Under the pieces are notes generated by a model that did no database searches, was not told the DNA's origin, and worked only from the letters and a program-made list of their open reading frames with translations. From the NCBI GenBank assembly GCA_009784235.1, contig WRCC01000001.1, positions 1 through 64,000 on the forward strand: 64,000 bases of DNA. Reading direction: 5' to 3'. A program made the translations under genes and the position numbers. Source of the stretch: Alphaproteobacteria bacterium. GTDB taxonomy: Bacteria > Pseudomonadota > Alphaproteobacteria > Rs-D84. Position 1 is the stretch's first letter; each line of letters opens with the position of its first letter. Below are positions 49,558 through 58,245 of the stretch, piece by piece.

Positions 49558-52344
49558 TTATTTCTTCCAATCTTTGCTTATCGAATAATCTGCAACAATC
49601 GGTACAGATAATTTTGTGACGGATTCCATTACGTGTTCGATTTTTTGGGCCCAATCTTCGGCGGAATCTTCGTCGCATTCAAATACGATTTCATCGTGGA
49701 CTTGCAGAATCATTTTTATCTGTTCGCCTCGAATCATTTCATCAATTTTCACCATCGCAAATCGCATCAGGTCGGCTTCGAATCCTTGTATCGGCGCATT
49801 GATTGCGGCGCGCAGCGCGTACGACCGACTGCGCGGATTTTTTACATCTGGCAATTCGATGCGGCGGCCCCATGGCGTCATAACATATCCATGTGCCGCC
49901 CCGAATTCTTTGGTGTTTTTCATATAGGTTTCGATTTCCGGAAAACCCGCCATATACGAATCGATTAATTGTTTGGCGTCGCCGACCGGAATATCCAATT
50001 GCGCTGCCAATCCGAACGGCGACACGCCGTATATGATTGAAAAATTTGTTGTCTTGGCAACCGCACGTTGTGCATGGGTCACATGTCCGCCGGGTGCTAT
50101 ACCATAGATTTTTCGCGCGGTGTCTTCGTGAATGTCACGACCATGTGCGAAAGATTCTTTTAATTCTTTTACATCTGCAAAGTGCGCCAGCAATCGCAAT
50201 TGAATCTGTGAATAATCCAGAGCGATAAGCGTGCGGCCGCGCGGCGCAACAAAGCATTTGCGAATTTCCATGCCCAGTTCGGACTTGATCGGAATATTTT
50301 GCAGGTTCGGATCGCGCGATGACAATCGTCCGGTGTTGGTACTGGTCTGCAAATACGTTGTATGAATCCGACCGTCGCTGGCAATCTGTCGCGGCAATGC
50401 GTCCGCGTATGTTCCGGCCAACTTTGCAACTGAACGCCATTCCAATACTTTCGCCACCACCGGATGTTCGGACGAAATTTCGGCCAATGTTGCGGCATCG
50501 GTCGATTTGCTTTTCCCACCGCCCGGCAATTTCAATTCGTCATATAATAATTCGCCCAATTGTTTCGGACTGGCGATATTAAATTCGCGGCCGGCCAAGT
50601 GCCAGATTTCTTTTTGCAATGTCGCCAATTGTTTGTGAAATATTTCGGACAGCGATGCCAATCGCGATTGGTCGGCCATAACGCCGATGCGTTCCATGTG
50701 CAGCAAAACGCGCATCAGCGGTCGGTCACAATTTTCATATAATTTATGCAGCGTTTCATTGTGTTCCAATTTTTCACGGAATTTTTTATACAAAGCAAAT
50801 GTAATCCAAGCGTCTTCGGCGGCATATTCTGCAGCTGTTTGCAAATCGATATGTGCAAAATTTTTATCGGCGTCTTTCATTTTCGGCGGGAACAGCGCGC
50901 CAAATTTTATGGTATCATGCGCCAAATAAATTTCCGCCAATTCATCCAAGCCATGCCCGTGCGATGTACCGAACAAAACATACGACAATAACATAGTATC
51001 ATCGTACGGTGCGATTTCATCGGTGGCCCAGCCTTCGTTTTCCAATACATGAAAATCATATTTCAGGTTATGTCCGACTTTGATTATGTTTTTGTTTTTT
51101 AATATCGGCCACAATTTTTCGCGAACGATATTTATATCCAATTGCACGTGCGATGCACTATCGTCATCAAATAAACTTTCCGACTTTTTTGTATGACGTA
51201 ACGGTATATAAACGCCATGATGCGGTGATGTTGCCAGTGAAATCCCAACGGCGCGCGCGGTCATCTGGTCCAGACCGGTCGTTTCTGTATCAATGGCCAG
51301 AACATCGCCGATGCCGGCAATAAATTCATCCAGTTCCGGTTCGGTAGTGATGAGTTTGTAGGGGAGGTGTTTTGTTTCTCCCTCTTTGAGGGGGAGTGTC
51401 GGCAAAGCCGACGAGGGAGAGCTCCGCCCAGTCGCGCTTTGCGCGACAGCCCCCCTCAGTGATGGGGGCACAAATCCGGTATCTCCAAACAGCTTATTAA
51501 CTTTTGCTTCCAAGGACGGGCTTTCCAGGCGGTCGCGGATGAATTCGATGGCACGTGCGGTATCCATACGATACGGCTCGCGCGAAATATGCGGTAATTT
51601 TACATCCGATTTCAACGATACTAATTTTTGTGAAATATATGCTTTGTCTTTATTATCGACCAGCAGGTTGCGAATTCTGTCGCGTTCGACTTCATTCACG
51701 CGCCGATACAATCCATCCAATGAACCAAATTTTTGAATCAGTTCGGATGCAGTTTTCGGACCGATTCCCGGCACGCCCGGAACATTATCCGTCGCATCGC
51801 CCATCAGTGATTGTACATCGACAACGCGGTTTGGTTTTACGCCGAATTTTTCCATCACCTCTGGCTCGCGTATTTCGACTTCTTTCATCGTGTCGTATAA
51901 AAAACAGCAATGCGATACCAATTGCATTAAATCTTTATCACCGGAAATTATGCGTGTTTGTTTGTCCACGGCACATTCATGTTTGGTCAGTGTTGCGATT
52001 ACATCGTCTGCTTCGACATTATCGATTACCAAGACTGTCATACCCATGGCAGCGGCCGCTTCGCGTGTTGGTTCGACCTGGGCCAATAAATCCGCGGGTG
52101 TGTCACTGCGATTTGCTTTGTAATCGGGGTAAATATCATTGCGCCAATTACGGCGGTGTGCGTCGAATACGCATATAAATACATCGTCCGGACCGGATTT
52201 GGCAAGCAGCGGCAACATCATATTACAAAACCCAAATACCGCGTTCACAGGTTTGCCATCGCGCTTGGTCAGACGCGAATGCACACCGTAATAAGCACGG
52301 AATAGCAAATTGTTTCCATCGATAAGTGTCAATTGTCCAGACAT
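49558..52344 (-). CDS. polA: DNA polymerase I with in-frame repeat in the exonuclease linker
   Basis: A 928-residue PolA with all three activities. The 5' nuclease domain (1-290; DGNNLLFRAYYG, GDKDLMQLV, GVPGIGPKTASELI) is followed by a linker; the 3'-5' exonuclease keeps its DxE (IDTETTGL, about residue 352) and YxxxD (AAEYAAEDAW), so proofreading should be active; the polymerase has DYSQIQLRLLAH, RAVAKTTNFSIIYGVSPFGLA and the VHDEIVFE motif. Residues about 291-322 (RGAVAQSATGRSSPSSALPTL) come from a palindromic repeat at 51378-51471. ATG at 52344 lies six bases after TATAAT with no Shine-Dalgarno. Confidence 0.96.
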   Translation of the reverse strand: MSGQLTLIDGNNLLFRAYYGVHSRLTKRDGKPVNAVFGFCNMMLPLLAKSGPDDVFICVFDAHRRNWRNDIYPDYKANRSDTPADLLAQVEPTREAAAAMGMTVLVIDNVEADDVIATLTKHECAVDKQTRIISGDKDLMQLVSHCCFLYDTMKEVEIREPEVMEKFGVKPNRVVDVQSLMGDATDNVPGVPGIGPKTASELIQKFGSLDGLYRRVNEVERDRIRNLLVDNKDKAYISQKLVSLKSDVKLPHISREPYRMDTARAIEFIRDRLESPSLEAKVNKLFGDTGFVPPSLRGAVAQSATGRSSPSSALPTLPLKEGETKHLPYKLITTEPELDEFIAGIGDVLAIDTETTGLDQMTARAVGISLATSPHHGVYIPLRHTKKSESLFDDDSASHVQLDINIVREKLWPILKNKNIIKVGHNLKYDFHVLENEGWATDEIAPYDDTMLLSYVLFGTSHGHGLDELAEIYLAHDTIKFGALFPPKMKDADKNFAHIDLQTAAEYAAEDAWITFALYKKFREKLEHNETLHKLYENCDRPLMRVLLHMERIGVMADQSRLASLSEIFHKQLATLQKEIWHLAGREFNIASPKQLGELLYDELKLPGGGKSKSTDAATLAEISSEHPVVAKVLEWRSVAKLAGTYADALPRQIASDGRIHTTYLQTSTNTGRLSSRDPNLQNIPIKSELGMEIRKCFVAPRGRTLIALDYSQIQLRLLAHFADVKELKESFAHGRDIHEDTARKIYGIAPGGHVTHAQRAVAKTTNFSIIYGVSPFGLAAQLDIPVGDAKQLIDSYMAGFPEIETYMKNTKEFGAAHGYVMTPWGRRIELPDVKNPRSRSYALRAAINAPIQGFEADLMRFAMVKIDEMIRGEQIKMILQVHDEIVFECDEDSAEDWAQKIEHVMESVTKLSVPIVADYSISKDWKK
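51378..51471. repeat. Palindromic repeat family C in frame inside polA
   Basis: Chain of hairpins (CTCCCTC TTT GAGGGGGAG, GTCGGC AAA GCCGAC, GTCGCGC TTT GCGCGAC) homologous to the miaA copy at 7601-7695. It encodes about 31 residues in the linker between the two exonuclease domains. Confidence 0.85.
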
Positions 52345-52350
52345 GGATGG

Positions 52351-52379
52351 ATTATAAACTTATGCATTATTTTTATCAA
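52351..52379 (-). promoter_or_regulatory. Leaderless promoter of polA
   Basis: TTGATA (52374-52379), 17-base spacer, TATAAT (52351-52356), six bases to ATG at 52344. Confidence 0.8.
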
Positions 52380-52388
52380 TAGGTATGT

Positions 52389-52394
52389 TATAAT
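52389..52394 (+). promoter_or_regulatory. Leaderless -10 box of pth
   Basis: TATAAT, then GTATGC and ATG at 52401. It is divergent from and interleaved with the polA promoter; 56 bases hold both. Confidence 0.75.
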
Positions 52395-52400
52395 GTATGC

Positions 52401-52928
52401 ATGAACAACACAAAACCATTATTAATCGTCGGGCTGGGGAATCCGGGTGCGGCATATACGCGCACGCGGCACAATGTTGGATTTATGGCGGTGGATTATA
52501 TGGCCGGACCGGGTGCAGTATGGAAAAAAGAAAAAGATGCGTTGGTCGCCAAAACATCCGGCGCGATATTTGTAAAGCCACAGACATTTATGAATTTGTC
52601 CGGTCGCGCGGTTCAACAATTAATGACGTTTTATAAAATCCCGCTGGAAAACCTGGCCGTGATTCATGATGAATTGGATTTGCCCGTTGGTGCGGTACGC
52701 GAAAAAACCGGCGGCGGTTCGGCCGGGCATAATGGTATTCGCAGCATTGATGCCGCGGTCGGCAAAGAATACGCACGCATTCGAATCGGTATCGGTCATC
52801 CGCGTGATGTGTCCGCACAATGTTGCGGCAAGTGTTCGCAAATCGACCCGGCGGATTGGGTCTTGGGCAAATTTGCGGACGCGGAATTGAAATTGATTAA
52901 TGCGGCGATTGAAAAATTGACGGGGTGA
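52401..52928 (+). CDS. pth: Peptidyl-tRNA hydrolase
   Basis: A 175-residue Pth that recycles peptidyl-tRNAs dropped by the ribosome. Catalytic landmarks: GLGNPG (Asn about 13), the His in TRTRHNVGF (about 23), KPQTFMNLSG (Asn about 66), HDELDLP (Asp about 92) and KTGGGSAGHNGIRSID. It is slightly shorter than E. coli Pth (194 aa). An insert with three Cys (SAQCCGKC, about 140-147) lies in a C-terminal loop and is unusual. Leaderless start. Confidence 0.95.
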   Translation: MNNTKPLLIVGLGNPGAAYTRTRHNVGFMAVDYMAGPGAVWKKEKDALVAKTSGAIFVKPQTFMNLSGRAVQQLMTFYKIPLENLAVIHDELDLPVGAVREKTGGGSAGHNGIRSIDAAVGKEYARIRIGIGHPRDVSAQCCGKCSQIDPADWVLGKFADAELKLINAAIEKLTG

Positions 52929-52994
52929 TTAAAATAAAAAAACAAATTTACAAAAAAATTATTTTAATATAAAATTTATTTCATAGGAGAGAGG

Positions 52995-53030
52995 GAAAAA
53001 CGGACGAGGGATACTTCGTCCGTTTTTTTA
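52995..53030 (+). terminator. Strong terminator downstream of pth
   Basis: AAAAACGGACGA GGGATAC TTCGTCCGTTTTTTT. The preceding 65 bases hold an AT inverted repeat (ATTAAAATAA / TTATTTTAAT) and no gene. Confidence 0.85.
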
Positions 53031-53044
53031 TAATCAGGTCGCAA

Positions 53045-53794
53045 TTAAAAACACATATCTGCGGGCAGGGCCAATGTCCCGACGCTGTCGGTCACCACAG
53101 GTCCACAGCAATCTGATTTGCTTGTGGCGCTGCCGCTTGGTTTTCGTAATGTTGTCGTTGCGCCCATCGGGCATTTTTTTTGTGTGCCGTTGCCATCACA
53201 GTAATAATCTTTCGTGCATGGCGCACATCCGCTGCCGTATGCATAAGTGCCGGGCAAACACGCAACCCATCGCGCGCACATTGTGATGGTGGTGTTGTGC
53301 GCGGGCGGCGGGGTCGGGTCAAAAATATCGTCCGTGTGATACTCCACACCGGATGCGGGACATGTTGCGCCGGTGCGGATTATCCACCCGCCGAACGTGT
53401 ATCCGGTGCGTGTCATGGTCGGAAACATACATGGTTCTTCGAAAGTACAGCTGATGTTGCCCGGCGGCGTGCCGCCGCCATTAGAATCGAAAGCCAGGGT
53501 ATAAACATTTTGCTTGCAGATATTGTTATCCGCATGACGTCCGGCGATACACTTGCATTGGTCAGTATCGAAAACGGCATTAGCGACACAGGCTTGCAAA
53601 CAACATGGGTTTGGATTCGCACCGGAACCGGAGTATTCTGCGTATGTGGCCAGAGTCAAACTGGTAGCTGAAAATGTTGGAGTCGCGCATTGGTGTAGCG
53701 CAAATCCTGTGGGGCTACAATCGATTGCTGAATAAGATAGGTTGCTTGATAAAGCAAATATTGATAAACAAAGAAACTTTATTAATCTTTTCAT
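53045..53794 (-). CDS. Secreted Cys-rich protein with InlB-type B-repeat
   Basis: A 249-residue exported protein. Signal peptide MKRLIKFLCLSIFALSSNLSYS, then a Cys-rich region (CCLQACVANAVFDTDQCKC), a single InlB B-repeat/Listeria-Bacteroides-repeat-like module (YTLAFDSNGGGTPPGNISC...FPTMTRTGYTFGGWI), and a second Cys-rich region (CLPGTYAYGSGCAPCTKDYYCDGNGTQKKCPMGATT) resembling EGF- or TNF-receptor-like small disulfide domains. About 20 Cys suggest extracellular stabilisation by disulfides. B-repeat modules occur in bacterial surface proteins; here adhesion is inferred. The ATG at 53794 follows GAAGGGGGG; the upstream in-frame GTG at 53803 is rejected. Confidence 0.75.
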   Translation of the reverse strand: MKRLIKFLCLSIFALSSNLSYSAIDCSPTGFALHQCATPTFSATSLTLATYAEYSGSGANPNPCCLQACVANAVFDTDQCKCIAGRHADNNICKQNVYTLAFDSNGGGTPPGNISCTFEEPCMFPTMTRTGYTFGGWIIRTGATCPASGVEYHTDDIFDPTPPPAHNTTITMCARWVACLPGTYAYGSGCAPCTKDYYCDGNGTQKKCPMGATTTLRKPSGSATSKSDCCGPVVTDSVGTLALPADMCF

Positions 53795-53849
53795 TGCAAA
53801 CACCCCCCCTTCAAAGGGAGTTTAAAATAAAAAGCACCCATAAGTCAAA

Positions 53850-53878
53850 CAAAAACCCGCAATATTATTGCGGGTTAA
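53850..53878 (-). terminator. Terminator of the 121-aa lipoprotein gene
   Basis: AACCCGCAATA / TATTGCGGGTT followed by a T-run on the minus strand. Confidence 0.8.
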
Positions 53879-53888
53879 ATCAAATTTA

Positions 53889-54254
53889 TTATTTGCTTTT
53901 CATCTTTATTAATTGCGTAGCATCAGTTTTTAGTGTGTTCAGTGCTGCTGTATTAGCTGCCGGCAGAACTGGTGCTTCCAGCTGTATCTGGTTGTGTGCT
54001 TTTAGAAATACATGGCAAGAATCTGTAATATTTTTAGGCAGATTGCCAATGCCCAGGACATCGCCAGCGGCCTGGTTAAACTTATTGTTAAAATAGACTT
54101 CAATTCCCGCTTTTGACGCGTTAAATCCAGCGCGTACTTTGGTTTCTTGTTCTTTAATCAGGGCTTGGTTAGAGTCAACTTTATCGCCACATGCGGCAAA
54201 TGCAACCGCAGTTGTTGGAATAATGACCTGTATAATTCTTTTAAGCGCTTTCAT
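53889..54254 (-). CDS. Small lipoprotein, 121 aa
   Basis: A lipoprotein with leader MKALKRIIQVIIPTTAVAFAAC (lipobox FAAC) and a mature part of about 100 residues, mostly helical and polar, containing one more Cys (DSCHVFLKAHN). No family recognised. ATG follows AAGGAGG. Its promoter is a perfect consensus (54312-54340), so it is likely abundant. Confidence 0.75.
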   Translation of the reverse strand: MKALKRIIQVIIPTTAVAFAACGDKVDSNQALIKEQETKVRAGFNASKAGIEVYFNNKFNQAAGDVLGIGNLPKNITDSCHVFLKAHNQIQLEAPVLPAANTAALNTLKTDATQLIKMKSK

Positions 54255-54311
54255 ATCAACCCTCCTTGGTTTTTATGAAAAAATCGGTCTGGCTGTGCCA
54301 GGGTTATTTTA

Positions 54312-54340
54312 ATTATAGGATAGTAAAATCTATTTGTCAA
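54312..54340 (-). promoter_or_regulatory. Perfect consensus promoter of the lipoprotein
   Basis: TTGACA (54335-54340), 17-base spacer, TATAAT (54312-54317) on the minus strand. Confidence 0.85.
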
Positions 54341-54383
54341 GTGCGAATCGATTCGGGGGCGAAAATAATTTTTTGCCCAGTGG

Positions 54384-54500
54384 GTTGTCATTGCGCGGAG
54401 CAAATGCATACGCCCAGCGTGGCGTTTGTGACAAAGCAACCCAGATAATAAAGTGCGCCCGCTTTTGCGGGCGTGGTCTTATTTACTGGATTCGCTCGCC
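54384..54500. repeat. Degenerate family B repeat with GC hairpin
   Basis: GGGTTGTCATTGCGCGGAGC ... GTGACAAAGCAACCCAG forms an imperfect inverted repeat, followed by CGCCCGC TTTT GCGGGCG (about 54455-54472) and TTTACTGGATT. No gene here. It resembles the family B elements at 13403 and 33315 but is diverged. Confidence 0.5.
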
Positions 54501-54520
54501 AATATTCTTTTTTCTTCTAA

Positions 54521-57500
54521 TCAAAAATTATTACTGATATAGCCGCGGGTGACACGGGCGTTATTGACATCAATGGTTGTTCCATTGACTTTTCTGCATG
54601 CTGCGGTTGGGGCGTTCCAATTGCTGCGCCAATCGGTGCATCCCGGGCCCGTGCATCCACCGGGGACAGATGTTGTTACAAGTTTCCATGGTGGTTCATT
54701 TTCCATGCAATAAAACATTGGACACCAATTATCCAGGCAATTGTTACAATCATTGATATATATTGGTGCGCCGTTGTTGCATTCAACCCGACATAAATTA
54801 AAACAAAACGTGGAATTACGATGGCATGCGCCAGACGGACAACCTGCAATGCATGACCAATAGTTGTCTATATTATCGACCCATTCGCTGATGGTTGTCT
54901 GGTTTTTTTCCGATGTAATTTGTGGTCTGCAAGCAGTACCTGGGGTGCTGTTACATTCGCCTTCACCAATAAAGTACATCGGGCATATTCCATTTTGACA
55001 TGGATTCCAGGAAGTAATGGCACCAGAAGTCGGCCCATACCCAGCCATCGGCGGCGAATATTGACCATTGCTGTTCACCACGAACAGTCTGCCGCTGCAA
55101 TGTGCAGTATCTGGATTCCATGTCCCAAGGCAAAACAGATTTTCCGTGCCGATTGTGTTATTCACTTGGTATTTTGCGACAAATTTTGGTGTGCTGGATT
55201 TGGAGAGATTGCAAATTCTGGATTTGCCGCCGGTCGCCGGTTCCATGGTTATGCTGGCCGTTGCAATGGTTGTTTCCAGATTAATTAGCATATCTGTTGG
55301 TTCGCCGTCGTCACAGCAATTTCCAAACGAATCGAATTTTTTGCCACCAGTGCAACAATTTGTAAATGCGCCCATACCGAAAACATTAAATCTGTCCCCA
55401 GCGCTGCAAATATGTCCATCGGTTGAAAGCTGGTTCCTTTCAACGCATTCCGAAGAATTGCACGCAGATACATGGCCAGCTTGGCATCCATATCCAATAC
55501 ATGACCAATCATTGTTGATATTATTGGTGTTTCTGCCAAGCCAAGCCAACAATGTTTCAGAGAATTCGCCATCGTTTATGATTTTTCCGTCGTTACTGTC
55601 GCGCATTGGTTGTTCGGTACAGTTGCCCCAAATGCTTTCCGCAATGCGGCATGTGTCCATGCCAATTCGTGCGGGATTGGTTGCGCTGGGCGTGCCGACG
55701 CTGTTGTTTCGGCAATTCAACCAAATTCCGATATCCTTTGCATGTTCGGCAACAGACATGCCAGCACTGGCGCCCGGATATGCCAATGTTTTGCCCATAT
55801 CTGACCCCGACAGGATTCTGTAATAGATTGGTGTTGCATCGAAATTTTTAACCAAAGTATCGACGGGATACGGGGCGGCGGCGGTTGCACCCGCGGTTGC
55901 AAAAGATTCGATTGTTGTAATAATCCGTTCCCGGGTTTGTTCGTTTGCGGCGGATACACAATTTACGACATCTTGCCAGCACAGGTTGCCAGATAATATC
56001 TGTCCGCGAATCGGTGAATCTTTGTTCATGCACAATCCAAATTTACCATTGATGTTTGTACAATTTTGAACGATACAATTGCGGCCAATTTCACCGCATG
56101 CCAATAACATCGATTCGTATGATTTGCGTACGGCGATATCAGTCATTGCTTCGCCCCACATGGTTTCGCCGGCGGTGGATTCCAGCAATGCCACACAAGA
56201 ATTTTTTATTTCCGCGCAAATTTCATTCGCAGCGCGGTCAGCAGATAATCCAAACACAGACAAAGCGCGCGCATCAAAATTCACCAGCGATTCCATCGTC
56301 GCGGTTAAACAATCAGTGGTCAGCGTTGTACAGCTTTGCCGCATGGATTCCAGTTTGCGACCCTGGGCCAGCATGATTTGCGCCAAAGCATCTTCGATAA
56401 ACATATCCCAAATCACAGGTCCAATCTGTTCGCAATTTTTCATCGCGGGTTCGATGTATGCACGCTTTGAATTCAAGAATTGAACGAATCGCTCGTTGCC
56501 CGGTGTGCGCGCCCAAGTATTATCACCCGTCGGCCGATGCAACATTTCCGCCAAGCGATATAAATCCGGCGTCAAGATTGCTTCGCCTGTGCCTGGATTA
56601 ATATATTTACCCGACCAATCCAAACATTTGCCCAAATCAGGTCCGCACACAGCATTGTCGGCCAGCATGTCTAGCATCTTTTTCTTGCATGCTAAAATAT
56701 CGTCTGCGTTGCGCGTCTGGAAATTAGCCAATCGCGACATGTCCAATAATGCCCCGGCTTCCAATGTGCGTTCGCGTGCGGTTTCGGTCAGGCCGGCGTA
56801 TGTTTTTGCAACCGCATTGCAATCTTGTTCAATGGCCATTTGATATGCGCTTTGCACTGTTGGGATATCGGCTGGGTCGCATACTTCCAGTGCCATTTCA
56901 CGGCAAACAGGTAATGCAGCGCGGTACAATGCTTCGCCTTCTTTGGTTGTCATTTCGGCGCCCATCATAAAATCAATCGTGTCGAACGCATTAAAATCCA
57001 TCGATAAATTTATCGCCGCCAAAGACCGCCCCATTGATTCATCTTCGGTCGTTGTACGCAGACGGTTCATTATTGTGTCCAAGATGCCTTGGGATGCGGT
57101 TTTATCAGTTGTGCCGTGGAATGCCTGTTCCCCTTCGGTTGCGCGCAGTATCGCCGCGGCGTCTTCGCGGTCCATCGCAACGGTCAGCAGTCGTGCGTTG
57201 AAATCAGTCATCTGGTCAGATACACGATCCAATTGCGCGCGTTGTGCATCGAATTCGCGAACGCGACTGGAACAGGCGCATCGCCGTAATTGAGCATTTT
57301 TATTCGCGCAGAATTCATCCATGCAATCAAAGAATACAGTGCGGCAATTTCGATAACGCGCTGGGTCAATGCCTGGGACGCCAACACCGCCGACTGCATT
57401 ACGGGCCATGGCGGCGCGTGCGGGTGCGGCACTGCGCGCATTATTCATTGTTGGAATGGTTGCCGCTGCGCGCATTGATGTTGCCGCGCGGCTTGGTGTT

Positions 57501-57868
57501 GTGGTTGCCTGCGCTGGTGCAATTGCAGTTCGGGCGCCGCCCGGTGCAACAGGTTGTCGTGCGATGGTTGCTGCGCGCTGTTGGGTTGTTGGCGTACGAA
57601 CAATTGGTATTGCCGCACGTTCGCCTGTGGTCACGGGCGGTGTTTCACGTGGTGCGGTTGTCGCGCCGGTTCCGCGCGCGGGCGCGGGACTGGGTTGTGT
57701 TCGTTGAACAGGTGTCGCAGCCGGTTGGCCGCGTTGCTGCGCGGTCGCGCTTGGCGTTGCAGCCGCGCCCGGACGGGCCGCCGCACGTGCCGTATCAAAT
57801 GCATCATCAGCATGCGCAAAAATACACGCAAAGCATAAAGCGATTAAAATCGGAAATATCTTTCTCAT
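54521..57868 (-). CDS. Large secreted Cys-rich protein, 1115 aa
   Basis: Signal peptide MRKIFPILIALCFACIFAHA, then an Ala/Thr/Pro-rich low-complexity segment (about 25-180) likely extended or glycosylated, a Cys-containing motif CRTVFFDCMDEFCANKNAQLRRCACSSRVREF (about 172-205), a long helical region (205-720) with repeated Cys-x-Glu pairs such as CREMALEVCDP and CEQIGPVIWDMFIED, and a C-terminal Cys-rich region (about 780-1100) with CSNSSEC-, CCTGG-, CDDGE-like spacing and many Trp/Asn/Gly. The domain order suggests an adhesin-like or scaffolding surface protein; no family is recognised. ATG at 57868; the TTG-start extension is rejected. No Shine-Dalgarno beyond CAGGTA. Confidence 0.7.
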   Translation of the reverse strand: MRKIFPILIALCFACIFAHADDAFDTARAAARPGAAATPSATAQQRGQPAATPVQRTQPSPAPARGTGATTAPRETPPVTTGERAAIPIVRTPTTQQRAATIARQPVAPGGARTAIAPAQATTTPSRAATSMRAAATIPTMNNARSAAPARAAMARNAVGGVGVPGIDPARYRNCRTVFFDCMDEFCANKNAQLRRCACSSRVREFDAQRAQLDRVSDQMTDFNARLLTVAMDREDAAAILRATEGEQAFHGTTDKTASQGILDTIMNRLRTTTEDESMGRSLAAINLSMDFNAFDTIDFMMGAEMTTKEGEALYRAALPVCREMALEVCDPADIPTVQSAYQMAIEQDCNAVAKTYAGLTETARERTLEAGALLDMSRLANFQTRNADDILACKKKMLDMLADNAVCGPDLGKCLDWSGKYINPGTGEAILTPDLYRLAEMLHRPTGDNTWARTPGNERFVQFLNSKRAYIEPAMKNCEQIGPVIWDMFIEDALAQIMLAQGRKLESMRQSCTTLTTDCLTATMESLVNFDARALSVFGLSADRAANEICAEIKNSCVALLESTAGETMWGEAMTDIAVRKSYESMLLACGEIGRNCIVQNCTNINGKFGLCMNKDSPIRGQILSGNLCWQDVVNCVSAANEQTRERIITTIESFATAGATAAAPYPVDTLVKNFDATPIYYRILSGSDMGKTLAYPGASAGMSVAEHAKDIGIWLNCRNNSVGTPSATNPARIGMDTCRIAESIWGNCTEQPMRDSNDGKIINDGEFSETLLAWLGRNTNNINNDWSCIGYGCQAGHVSACNSSECVERNQLSTDGHICSAGDRFNVFGMGAFTNCCTGGKKFDSFGNCCDDGEPTDMLINLETTIATASITMEPATGGKSRICNLSKSSTPKFVAKYQVNNTIGTENLFCLGTWNPDTAHCSGRLFVVNSNGQYSPPMAGYGPTSGAITSWNPCQNGICPMYFIGEGECNSTPGTACRPQITSEKNQTTISEWVDNIDNYWSCIAGCPSGACHRNSTFCFNLCRVECNNGAPIYINDCNNCLDNWCPMFYCMENEPPWKLVTTSVPGGCTGPGCTDWRSNWNAPTAACRKVNGTTIDVNNARVTRGYISNNF

Positions 57869-57923
57869 TACCTGGTGCAATTAAAGCAAAATTAGAGCAA
57901 GCAGGGCAAGGGGAAAATATGAA

Positions 57924-58037
57924 TTAATATACAGGATAATTACGCGGGAAACTTTTCCCAGATGGGTGTTCCAGGTCAGATTTCACGCCGCATGCCGAGA
58001 CGACAAGAAGACAAAGAATAATAAATATTTTTTTCAT
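57924..58037 (-). CDS. lptM: LptM/YifL-like small lipoprotein
   Basis: A 37-residue lipoprotein: MKKIFIILCLLVVSAC with lipobox SAC, followed by GVKSDLEHP. The CGxKxxLxxP pattern is the hallmark of LptM (YifL), which in E. coli associates with the LPS translocon LptD-LptE and helps its assembly. Length and motif fit well. The start is the ATG at 58037; the longer reading overlaps tRNA-Leu. It lies 28 bases after tRNA-Leu with no terminator between, so it may be cotranscribed with the tRNA. Confidence 0.8.
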   Translation of the reverse strand: MKKIFIILCLLVVSACGVKSDLEHPSGKSFPRNYPVY

Positions 58038-58065
58038 GTGTTTTATACTCGGATTTGCCATAACC

Positions 58066-58150
58066 TGGTGCGGATAAGAAGACTCGAACTTCCATGGATT
58101 GCTCCACAACGACCTCAACGTTGCGCGTCTACCAATTTCGCCATATCCGC
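58066..58150 (-). tRNA. tRNA-Leu (anticodon GAG)
   Basis: An 85-base class II tRNA with encoded CCA. Acceptor GCGGATA pairs with TATCCGC; the anticodon arm is CAACG TTGAGGT CGTTG, placing GAG at 34-36; a long variable arm (GGAGCAATCC) and the T arm AGTTCGAGTCTT follow. Promoter at 58161. Confidence 0.95.
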
Positions 58151-58160
58151 AATGGTTGGC

Positions 58161-58189
58161 AGGATACCGTAAGACTTTCGCAATTTCAA
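58161..58189 (-). promoter_or_regulatory. Promoter of tRNA-Leu (and probably lptM)
   Basis: TTGAAA (58184-58189), 17-base spacer, TATCCT (58161-58166); start near 58154. Confidence 0.65.
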
Positions 58190-58214
58190 CCTTTTTTCAC
58201 GGTGCATTTTATGA

Positions 58215-58220
58215 TATAAT
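58215..58220 (+). promoter_or_regulatory. -10 box of the barrel operon
   Basis: TATAAT within TATGATATAAT; start near 58227, leader of about 19 bases with AAAGGAA. Confidence 0.6.
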
Positions 58221-58245
58221 CCTTAGCAAAGGAATAGGGGAAGCT

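Noticed and set aside
53999-54254. Lysis-type or bacteriocin-release lipoprotein
   Set aside because: Only the lipobox is shared; length (121 aa) and lack of colicin-like neighbours do not fit.
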